Shown here: positions 1 through 5,357 of the stretch, piece by piece
Numbering within the stretch: the stretch's first letter is position 1
Layout: each line of letters starts with the position of its first letter
Assembly: GCA_947575475.1 (NCBI GenBank)
Contig: CANPNN010000095.1
Coordinates: 1 to 5,516 of the forward strand
Origin: an uncultured Pseudoflavonifractor sp.
GTDB taxonomy: Bacteria; Bacillota_A; Clostridia; Oscillospirales; Oscillospiraceae
DNA: 5,516 nucleotides
Reading direction: 5' to 3'
Made by a program: the position numbers and the translations under genes
The notes under the pieces: generated by a model
What the model saw: only the letters and a program-made list of their open reading frames with translations
Database searches by the model: none
Told to the model about the DNA's origin: nothing

Positions 1-315
1 TCCGGCGGCGGGGCGGAGGGGCTTCTCACCTGGGGAGATCTGACGTTAGACCGGGAGAGTGTGCGGGTGACAGCCAGGGATAAGGAGATCCTCTTGACAG
101 CGCGGGAATTCGAGATATTGGCCCTCCTCATGAGCCATCCCAAGAAGGTCTTTACCCGGGAGCAGATCTACCAGCAGGTCTGGGGGGAGGAGTACATGGG
201 GGATGACAACACGGTGAACGTCCATGTGAGTAATCTTCGAGCCAAGCTGGGCGGGAGCGGGTATATCAAGACGGTTTGGGGCATTGGCTTTAAGATGGCG
301 GAGGCAGAGGGATAA
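1..315 (+). CDS. Response regulator, OmpR/PhoB family, C-terminal part (5' end outside window)
   Basis: Only the last 104 residues are visible; the receiver domain with its phospho-acceptor Asp lies upstream of the window. The visible part is a complete winged-helix DNA-binding domain (Trans_Reg_C): the LTAREFEIL helix (visible residues 32-40), a VFTREQIYQQVWG segment (50-62), then GDDNTVNVHVSNLRAKLG (67-84) containing the recognition helix, and the wing with the closing motif IKTVWGIGFKM (89-99). The reading frame is open from base 1, so a start inside the window (for example GTG at 61) would cut the domain and is rejected. The DDNTV pattern is common in regulators of the VanR/lantibiotic-response type. 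The gene ends in TAATG, overlapping the vanZ-like start by one base, so the two are probably one operon. The likely phospho-donor is the histidine kinase at 3461-4357, and a likely target is the repeat-rich gap at 900-953; both are inference. Confidence 0.93.
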   Translation, partial: SGGGAEGLLTWGDLTLDRESVRVTARDKEILLTAREFEILALLMSHPKKVFTREQIYQQVWGEEYMGDDNTVNVHVSNLRAKLGGSGYIKTVWGIGFKMAEAEG

Positions 316-893
316 TGGATCTGTGGTTCTCTTTGGAATATTACATGGGCGTGATCATGGATCTGCTTCCCGTTGTGCTGTTCGGGGGGGGCGTTTGTAT
401 TTTGACCCGCTGGCGAAAAGGGAAAAAGCTGATTTCCAGCCGAGGGATAACAGAGGTTATTTTTGTGTGCTATTTAACGGGCCTATTGGCCCTGACCGCG
501 GGTCCGGCAAATTTTTGGGGGCATATTTGGTATACGCTCCGATACCATACCTGGAGCGGGATCACATTTCACTTTTTTACCTTTAGGTACAATTTGATCC
601 CGGACTTTTGGCGGGATTTTGGTATGGAGCATGTGGGCAATTTACTCTTGTATGTTCCCTTTGGTTTTTTTGTGCCCATGCTGCAAAAAGAGCGCAGGGG
701 ATGGCAGGTCCCGGCTATGGGGTTTGTCCTTTGCCTTTGCGTTGAGGTCATCCAGCTTTTTATCGACCGCAGCTTGGACGCCAACGACCTGATCCTGAAT
801 ACGGCGGGGGCGGCGGTGGGATATGGCCTGTTTCTGCTCTTTCGGGCCGTCTGTCCCAACTTTGTGAAGAAGTGTCAGGAAATCAAACTTTAA
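315..893 (+). CDS. VanZ-family integral membrane protein
   Basis: The 192-residue protein has about five hydrophobic segments (roughly 13-31, 46-64, 107-122, 131-150, 160-178). It carries the VanZ-family signature in order: NLIP (93-96), GNLLLYVPFGFFVP (108-121), E144 and Q147 in the next helix, R152, D155/D158, and NTAGAAVG (162-169). VanZ from the vancomycin-resistance element confers low-level teicoplanin resistance by an unclear mechanism; relatives occur widely in Firmicutes and some protect against lipoglycopeptides or other envelope agents. ATG at 315 shares a base with the regulator's stop, and GGAGG at 300-304 lies 10 bases upstream, supporting this start and translational coupling. 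By eye the gene is richer in T and in T-ending codons than its neighbours, partly because it is a membrane protein. It contains a run of eight G at 384-391. Family assignment is firm; the substrate is unknown. Confidence 0.9.
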   Translation: MDLWFSLEYYMGVIMDLLPVVLFGGGVCILTRWRKGKKLISSRGITEVIFVCYLTGLLALTAGPANFWGHIWYTLRYHTWSGITFHFFTFRYNLIPDFWRDFGMEHVGNLLLYVPFGFFVPMLQKERRGWQVPAMGFVLCLCVEVIQLFIDRSLDANDLILNTAGAAVGYGLFLLFRAVCPNFVKKCQEIKL

Positions 894-904
894 GATTTCT
901 TCAC
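864..904 (+). other. Stem-loop spanning the vanZ-like stop codon
   Basis: GTGAAGAA (864-871) is the exact reverse complement of TTCTTCAC (897-904). Adding a G-T and a T-A pair gives a 10-pair stem around a 21-base loop. An alternative, smaller hairpin GAAATC (879-884) / GATTTC (894-899) uses overlapping bases. No T-run follows (CTTCCCTTCAAG), so it is a poor intrinsic terminator. It could be an mRNA 3'-end structure or partial attenuator, or chance. Confidence 0.3.
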
Positions 905-953
905 CTTCCCTTCAAGCTCCCTTGTTGACTTTTCAGTATACTGGGGTCAAACT
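900..953 (+). promoter_or_regulatory. Candidate promoter and response-regulator site for the ABC exporter operon
   Basis: This gap precedes the exporter ATPase. TCCCTT occurs at 907-912 and 918-923, an exact six-base direct repeat with an 11-base period; the wider units at 900-910 and 911-921 match at 8 of 11 positions (both start TTCA and end TCCC). Tandem half-sites one helical turn apart are typical of OmpR/PhoB-family regulators. Downstream is TATACT (937-942), a 5/6 match to a -10 box, with no recognisable -35 at normal spacing, which would suit an activated promoter. Alternatively TTGACT (925-930) with CAAACT (948-953) gives a 17-base spacer but a weak -10. TATACT sits within the perfect palindrome CAGTATACTG (934-943), flanked by TTGAC (925-929) and GTCAA (946-950). 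Which element is used cannot be decided from sequence alone. Confidence 0.5.
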
Positions 954-975
954 CAGGAAAGAGAGGTCATGTGAA

Positions 976-1899
976 ATGGCAGAGAACATACTGGTGACCC
1001 GTGGCCTGACCAAGCGCTACGGAAATCACCTGGCTGTGGACCGTGTGGACATTGCCATCCCCAAGGGGGAGATCTACGGTCTTGTGGGCCGCAACGGGGC
1101 GGGCAAGACCACTATCATCCGCATGGTGGCGGCCCAGACGGTCCCAACCGCTGGGGAGATAGAGCTTTTCGGCGCCACCGGGGAGAGGGAACTGCAAAGG
1201 GCCCGGTCCCGCACCGGGGCCATGGTGGAGATCCCCAGTTTTTACCCCTATCTTACCGCCAAAGAAAATCTGGAATACTACCGCCGCCAGCGGGGCGTAG
1301 CGGGGAGCCATGTGGTGGAGGACGCCCTCCATCAGGTGGACCTTGCCGACACGGGAAAGAAGAAATTCAAGGCCTTTTCCCTTGCTATGAAGCAGAGGCT
1401 GGGGCTGGCGCTGGCCCTGATGAACCGGCCTGACCTGCTGCTGTTGGACGAACCCATCAATGGGCTGGATCCGGAGGGCATTGTGGAGTTCCGCAACTTG
1501 CTGTTGGAGTTGAATCGGCAGTATGAGACCACCATTCTCATCTCCAGCCATATCCTCTCCGAGCTCCAGAACCTGGCTACCTGTTATGGCTTCATCGACC
1601 AGGGGCGGATGCTGGAGCAGGTCTCCGCCGGAAAGCTGGCAGAGAAGTGTCGGGACTGCCTGGAGCTGAAGGTGGACGACGCGCCCAGGGCAGCTGCTCT
1701 CCTGGAGCGGCAGCTGGGTTACCGGGACTTTGAGGTGCTGCCTGGCGGTTCCATCCGGCTCTATGAGGGCTTGGAAACGCCGGAAAGGGTGACCCGGCTC
1801 CTGGTGGAGCAGGGGGTGTCCTTGGCGGGGATGGAGCACCGGGGGGCCAATCTGGAGGACTACTTCCTGAACCTGATGGGAGGTGTCCACCATGGTTAA
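976..1899 (+). CDS. ABC exporter ATP-binding protein, lantibiotic-immunity (LanF/BcrA) type
   Basis: The 307-residue cytoplasmic ATPase powers export with the two permeases that follow. Motifs: Walker A GRNGAGKTT (38-46), a divergent signature FSLAMKQR (134-141) in place of LSGGQ, Walker B LLLLDEP (154-160) with catalytic E159, D-loop GLDP (163-166) and switch H192 in SSH. The Q-loop position holds Glu (E85 in GAMVEIP), the E-loop reported for LanF-type immunity ATPases. The last hundred or so residues form the C-terminal extension usual in this group and end in LEDYFLNLMGG, a typical LanF/BcrA tail. ATG at 976 is chosen because GAGAGG (961-966) lies 9 bases upstream and the conserved domain starts right after it; an in-frame TTG at 922 would add 18 unconserved residues overlapping the candidate promoter. 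The gene overlaps the first permease by 8 bases. The subfamily call is strong; the actual substrate is not known. Confidence 0.93.
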   Translation: MAENILVTRGLTKRYGNHLAVDRVDIAIPKGEIYGLVGRNGAGKTTIIRMVAAQTVPTAGEIELFGATGERELQRARSRTGAMVEIPSFYPYLTAKENLEYYRRQRGVAGSHVVEDALHQVDLADTGKKKFKAFSLAMKQRLGLALALMNRPDLLLLDEPINGLDPEGIVEFRNLLLELNRQYETTILISSHILSELQNLATCYGFIDQGRMLEQVSAGKLAEKCRDCLELKVDDAPRAAALLERQLGYRDFEVLPGGSIRLYEGLETPERVTRLLVEQGVSLAGMEHRGANLEDYFLNLMGGVHHG

Positions 1900-2680
1900 A
1901 TATATCAATGCGGAGTGCTATAAAGCGTTTCACCGGAAGTATTTCTACCTCTTTCTGGCTGTGATCCTGGCCTTGGCCGGGGCGTTCATGGTGCTGTTGC
2001 GGGTGGAGGGGCTCCATCAGACCGAGACGAGCGACGGAATGATCCTGGTTCAGCGGGTCACGGTTTCTGAACTGATGGGGGTACTGGCGATGGCCTTGTC
2101 CGCAGGGCTTTATTTTCTGATGATCGCGGCGGATATCGTGTTCTCCGATCAGTACAAATATAACACCTTGAAAAATGAGGTGTCCTACGGACTTCCGCGG
2201 ATGCGGATCTATCTGGGGAAGCTGGCGTCCTCCGTTCTGGTGGCGGTGGTGCTGTGCGCTGTGCTGATCGGCGGATACCTGGCGCTCTCCTGCGTGCTTT
2301 TTCCCGCCGGAGACGAACTGGGAGAGAGTGCGCGAAACTTTGGCCTTTGGATGCTGGTGGCTATCCCGCTGTGGATGGGCGGGCTGGGCCTGTTTATGTT
2401 GCTGCAGTTTGTGATGAAGAATACGGCTGCCACCATCACCTATGTGATGATCGTGGGCTTTTTAGGAAGCGGTTTTGTAGACCTGTTGACTGTTTTCATG
2501 CCTTCGTTGGAGCCGATAGCCAATGTGGTACGGATCATTTCCCTGAATACTCCTTTCAGTCTGCTGAGGACCCAGGCCCCAGAGGAGCTGCTGGGCTATG
2601 CCTGGATCCTGGGAATGGCCTGGCTGGGCGTCTCCACTGCGGCGGGAGTGATCTGTTTCCGCAAGAGGGAGATCAGCTGA
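1892..2680 (+). CDS. ABC-2-type exporter permease 1 (LanE/LanG-like)
   Basis: The 262-residue membrane protein has six likely transmembrane segments (about 17-36, 60-83, 111-135, 150-172, 180-202, 235-256), the usual build of a half-size ABC-2 permease. It opens with MVKYINAECYKAFHRK, an amphipathic N-terminus common in lantibiotic-immunity permeases, and has a conserved cytosolic loop after helix 2 (DQY..NTLKNEV..GLPR, 86-103) that probably contacts the ATPase. ATG at 1892 is chosen because GGGAGG (1878-1883) is 8 bases upstream; an in-frame GTG at 1883 overlaps that ribosome site and adds only three residues. The start lies inside the ATPase's stop (ATGGTTAA), giving translational coupling. 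The same layout and loop recur in the next gene, so the two are paralogues that probably form a heterodimeric channel. The family is clear; I cannot say which corresponds to LanE and which to LanG. Confidence 0.88.
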   Translation: MVKYINAECYKAFHRKYFYLFLAVILALAGAFMVLLRVEGLHQTETSDGMILVQRVTVSELMGVLAMALSAGLYFLMIAADIVFSDQYKYNTLKNEVSYGLPRMRIYLGKLASSVLVAVVLCAVLIGGYLALSCVLFPAGDELGESARNFGLWMLVAIPLWMGGLGLFMLLQFVMKNTAATITYVMIVGFLGSGFVDLLTVFMPSLEPIANVVRIISLNTPFSLLRTQAPEELLGYAWILGMAWLGVSTAAGVICFRKREIS

Positions 2681-2681
2681 G

Positions 2682-3446
2682 ATGCTTAACTATATTTCTG
2701 CAGAGTGGTATAAGCTCCGCCATACCAAGGGGATATTTATTGCCTTTGGATTTCTGCTGCTGCTGATCGCCCTGCTCTTTCTTCCGGCATTGGGAATGAT
2801 GAAGCCGATCTTTGAGGTATATGCCGGAGCCTATGTAGTGACCCTGATGGTGGGCTTTTTTCTGGCGCCCATTTTTGCGGTGCGGGCTTTTGATGACCAG
2901 TATGGCCGCGGGACCATGAAAAACGAGGTGGTCTTTGGTATCCCCCGGCATCGCATTTATTTGGGAAAGCTGGGTTTCAGCGCCCTGTTGGGGACGGCGG
3001 CCGCTTTTCTGGTGCTGGGTTTTTTCCTGTTGTTATGCATCCTGGCGGGGGGGCTGGCGGAGGCGAATGCCCTGCTGTGTATTGACCTATGTATTAAATC
3101 GACCCTTTTGGTCCTGCCTCTGTGGCTGGCAAGCCTGTCCCTGGCCTTTTTCCTGCAGGTTGCGGTCAGGAGCAATGGGGGAGCGGTAGCTGTCGATTAT
3201 CTGATCCTGCTCTTTGGGACGCCTATCGCTCTGATGGGTGGTGCGGAAAATCCTACCGCCTCCCATTTTCTGAATTTTATGAGTCGCTGGTTCTTCGTGG
3301 CCCCTTTTCGGAACCTTTATGATACGCTGGATATAGAGTGGGGCGTTTTTTCCGGCATGTCATACAGCTGGCTGGTGGGAGCAGGCTGGGTCCTGGTGAC
3401 CACTCTGGCAGGGCTGGCAGTCTTTTCCCAAAGAGAGATCAATTGA
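2682..3446 (+). CDS. ABC-2-type exporter permease 2 (LanE/LanG-like), paralogue of the preceding gene
   Basis: The 254-residue membrane protein has about six hydrophobic segments. It starts MLNYISAEWYKLRHTKG, parallel to the first permease, and has the same loop after helix 2 (DQYGRGTMKNEVVFGIPR, 72-89, followed by IYLGKL, 92-97). Both proteins end in a final helix followed by a basic tail with REI (QREIN here, KREIS in the first), so the pair looks like an old tandem duplication. ATG at 2682 follows the previous stop (2678-2680) by one base, with AGAGGGAG (2664-2671) 10 bases upstream. A run of seven G lies at 3047-3053. It should work with the ATPase at 976-1899 and permease 1 to expel peptide antibiotics from the membrane (known LanFEG role; inferred here). 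A general ABC-2 exporter of another substrate is the main alternative. Confidence 0.88.
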   Translation: MLNYISAEWYKLRHTKGIFIAFGFLLLLIALLFLPALGMMKPIFEVYAGAYVVTLMVGFFLAPIFAVRAFDDQYGRGTMKNEVVFGIPRHRIYLGKLGFSALLGTAAAFLVLGFFLLLCILAGGLAEANALLCIDLCIKSTLLVLPLWLASLSLAFFLQVAVRSNGGAVAVDYLILLFGTPIALMGGAENPTASHFLNFMSRWFFVAPFRNLYDTLDIEWGVFSGMSYSWLVGAGWVLVTTLAGLAVFSQREIN

Positions 3447-3460
3447 TGTGAGGGGGCGCG

Positions 3461-4357
3461 ATGATGGGCTATCTGGCGGGGACGTTGGGGCTTCTGTGCC
3501 TGATTTTGATCATACGCCTCTATTCTTTGGACCGTAATTTGAAGAAGGGGGCGGTACAGCTTCGGCATCAGCGGCGGGAAAAGAGCGCCACCCCTCTCCA
3601 CTTGGCCGCCCCGCATCGTGCCTCTGAAGCGCTGCTCTCCGAAGTCAACGGCCTGCTGCGGGACAGGGAGGATGAGCGCTCCGATTTTCGCCGTCGGGAG
3701 CAGGCCCTCCGTCGTCAGATCGCCAATGTGTCCCACGACCTTCGCACTCCGCTGACTTCCATTCTGGGGTACCTTCAGCTTCTGGAAAGTCCGGAGGTCA
3801 CCGAGGAGCAGAGAGGGGAGTATCTGGCGGTCATCGCCAGCCGGGCCAGAGTTCTTCAGGGTCTTATCACCAGCTTTTATGACCTGAGCCGCCTGGAGGC
3901 GGGGGAGTACCCTATCGTGCGGGAACGGGTGGATCTGCGGGAGGTGATCGGCACCCTGTTAGCCGCCTTTTACGATGAGCTGGAGGACCGCTTTACTGTG
4001 GAAGTGGACCTTCCTGAGGACCTGCCCCAGGTGTGGGGGGACCGGGCGGCCATGACGCGGGTCTACTCCAATCTGATCCGCAACGCCTTGGAGCACGGGG
4101 AGGGAAAACTGTCCATCTCGGCCCAAAGGGAAGGAGAGCAGGTGGCGACCCGCTTTACCAACGGCGGGGCAGAACTGACCGGGGAGGATCTGCCCCATGT
4201 GTTTGACCGGTTTTACACTTCGGACAAGACCCGCTCCGGAATGAACACCGGATTGGGCCTCGCTATTGTGAAAACCTTGACGGAACAAATGCTTGGAACC
4301 GTTGCGGCAGAGTTGACAGCGGGAAATTTTTCCGTTATACTATATTGGAAGGTGTGA
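3461..4357 (+). CDS. Sensor histidine kinase with a single N-terminal membrane helix
   Basis: The 298-residue kinase is short for a sensor kinase. One hydrophobic helix (about 5-18) is followed by a basic stretch, a charged, probably coiled-coil linker (about 55-86), the HisKA dimerisation domain with H-box NVSHDLRTPLTSILGY (89-104, phospho-acceptor H92), and an HATPase_c domain with N-box NLIRNALEHGEG (204-215), F-box VFDRFYTSD (247-255) and G2 box TGLGLAIVK (263-271). The G1 box is atypical: TNGGAEL (233-239) stands where DxGxG would be, an Asn-for-Asp variant I recognise in short Firmicute kinases of this type. No extracellular domain or HAMP is visible, so it may sense within or near the membrane or through the exporter. 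AGGGGG (3451-3456) precedes ATG 3461 by 4 bases and ATG 3464 by 7; the second is equally plausible. Its place at the end of the exporter operon suggests it partners the regulator at 1-315. Confidence 0.92.
   Translation: MMGYLAGTLGLLCLILIIRLYSLDRNLKKGAVQLRHQRREKSATPLHLAAPHRASEALLSEVNGLLRDREDERSDFRRREQALRRQIANVSHDLRTPLTSILGYLQLLESPEVTEEQRGEYLAVIASRARVLQGLITSFYDLSRLEAGEYPIVRERVDLREVIGTLLAAFYDELEDRFTVEVDLPEDLPQVWGDRAAMTRVYSNLIRNALEHGEGKLSISAQREGEQVATRFTNGGAELTGEDLPHVFDRFYTSDKTRSGMNTGLGLAIVKTLTEQMLGTVAAELTAGNFSVILYWKV
4313..4341 (+). promoter_or_regulatory. Near-consensus sigma-A promoter inside the 3' end of the kinase gene
   Basis: TTGACA (4313-4318, 6/6) and TATACT (4336-4341, 5/6) are separated by exactly 17 bases. 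Initiation would fall near 4348, only about 9 bases before the terminator stem at 4357, predicting a transcript of roughly 35-45 bases unless termination is bypassed. The motif match is direct; activity is not shown. It overlaps codons for the kinase C-terminus, so chance cannot be excluded. Confidence 0.5.
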
Positions 4358-4390
4358 GGGCGGCTATACCTGGCCGCCCTTTCTTCTTTC
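4357..4390 (+). terminator. Intrinsic terminator of the exporter-kinase operon
   Basis: AGGGCGGC (4357-4364) pairs exactly with GCCGCCCT (4373-4380). Including a U-G and an A-U pair, the stem reaches 10 pairs closed by a four-base loop (4367-4370). The T-rich tract TTCTTCTTTC (4381-4390) follows immediately. The stem begins on the last base of the kinase stop codon, so termination comes directly after the gene. It separates the resistance module from the nfn operon. Confidence 0.9.
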
Positions 4391-4409
4391 TGGAAATCCC
4401 GCAAAGACC

Positions 4410-4438
4410 TTGACAGCCGAAGCTAGCAATGATAGAAT
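4410..4438 (+). promoter_or_regulatory. Sigma-A promoter for nfnAB
   Basis: TTGACA (4410-4415, 6/6), a 17-base spacer and TAGAAT (4433-4438, 5/6) with an upstream TG (4430-4431, extended -10) make a strong predicted promoter just after the terminator. Initiation near 4445 gives a leader of about 49 bases before the nfnA ATG. I see no clear operator; in particular no Rex-type TTGTGA...TCACAA dyad. Confidence 0.82.
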
Positions 4439-4493
4439 TTTAACGAAGTGTGAGACAAGCAACTAAACTGTAAGTGAAAGAGAAGTGGTATTC

Positions 4494-5357
4494 ATGGTCA
4501 AGATCGTACGGAAAAAAGAGTTGAATCCCACCGTTACCCTGATGGAGGTGGAAGCTCCCTTTGTGGCCGCCAAGGCACAGGCGGGGCAGTTCATTATCCT
4601 CCGGGTAGACGAGGAGGGGGAGCGGATCCCTCTGACCGTGGCCGGCTACGACCGGGCCAAGGGGACGGTCACCATCATCTTCCAGATCGTAGGAGCCACC
4701 ACCGAGAAGCTCAACCACCTGAAGGAGGGGGAATATATCCACGATTTTGTAGGTCCCCTGGGAATGCCTACCCACACGGAGGGCCTGAAAAAGGTCTGTG
4801 TGGTTGGCGGCGGCGTGGGTTGCGCCATCGCCCTCCCTGTGGCCCAGAAGCTCCACGAGCAGGGCTGCGAAGTCACCTCTGTCATCGGCTTCCGCTCCAA
4901 GGATCTGCTGATCCTGGAGGAGGAGTTCAAGGCTGCGTCGGATAAGCTTTATGTCATGACCGATGACGGCTCTTATGGAAGGGAGGGCAACGTATGTGTG
5001 CCCCTCAACGAGATGTTTGCCGCCGGGGAGACCTTTGACGAGGTCATTACCATCGGGCCCCTTATTATGATGAAGTTTGTAGTGGAGGCCACCCGGCCCA
5101 CCGGTATTCCCTGCATGGCGTCCATGAATCCCATTATGATCGACGGTACAGGAATGTGCGGCGGCTGCCGGCTTACTCTCCATCAGGACGGCAAGGCGGT
5201 GACCAAATTTGCCTGCGTAGATGGACCTGATTTCAACGGCTATGAGATCGATTTTGACGAGGCCATGAGCCGGGGCAGCATGTATTATGGCTTTGAGCGC
5301 CATGCCCATGAGGAGACCTGCAATCTGTTCAAGAAGGAGGCTGAGCTCCATGGCTAA
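4494..5357 (+). CDS. nfnA: NfnA: small subunit of NADH-dependent reduced ferredoxin:NADP+ oxidoreductase (PyrK/SudB-like FAD/NAD-binding protein)
   Basis: The 287-residue protein is full length for the family. It has an N-terminal FAD-binding barrel with the flavin motif RIPLT (44-48), a nucleotide-binding domain starting VCVVGGGVGCA (101-111), and a C-terminal [2Fe-2S] site with D217, C222, C225 and C241 (DGTGMCGGCR then CVDGP). PyrK of dihydroorotate dehydrogenase has a fourth Cys where this protein has D217; NfnA is known to use one Asp and three Cys, so this and the GltD-like gene next to it favour NfnA over PyrK. In NfnAB this subunit carries the FAD that exchanges electrons with NAD(H), and bifurcation occurs at the large subunit's FAD (established for the family). 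ATG 4494 is preceded by AGAGAAG (4479-4485) 8 bases upstream; a GTG at 4485 overlaps it and is less likely. Many databases call it sulfide/dihydroorotate dehydrogenase-like. Confidence 0.9.
   Translation: MVKIVRKKELNPTVTLMEVEAPFVAAKAQAGQFIILRVDEEGERIPLTVAGYDRAKGTVTIIFQIVGATTEKLNHLKEGEYIHDFVGPLGMPTHTEGLKKVCVVGGGVGCAIALPVAQKLHEQGCEVTSVIGFRSKDLLILEEEFKAASDKLYVMTDDGSYGREGNVCVPLNEMFAAGETFDEVITIGPLIMMKFVVEATRPTGIPCMASMNPIMIDGTGMCGGCRLTLHQDGKAVTKFACVDGPDFNGYEIDFDEAMSRGSMYYGFERHAHEETCNLFKKEAELHG

Noticed and set aside
94..119. TTGACA (94-99) followed by GATATT (114-119) as a promoter inside the regulator gene
   Set aside because: The spacer is only 14 bases and the -10 is weak; the bases encode the conserved LTAREFEIL helix.
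969..974. ATG-TGA minimal start-stop just before the ATPase start, with another at 3446-3451 before the kinase start
   Set aside because: The first is only 2 bases from its Shine-Dalgarno, too close for initiation, and neither encodes more than Met. Two chance occurrences are unremarkable.
967..1908. Long open frame of 313 codons on the - strand
   Set aside because: It lies wholly opposite the ABC ATPase, has a His/Gln/Pro-rich low-complexity translation with no recognisable domain, and is explained by the codon bias of the GC-rich sense gene.
2254..2766. Overlapping + strand frame of 170 codons within permease 1
   Set aside because: It is a frame-shifted shadow of the permease: its translation is Arg/Cys/Gly-rich with no membrane pattern, and it has no ribosome site of its own.
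4445..4493. Riboswitch or Rex operator in the nfnAB leader
   Set aside because: The leader is only about 49 bases, has no clear stem-loop, and no TTGTGA/TCACAA dyad is present.
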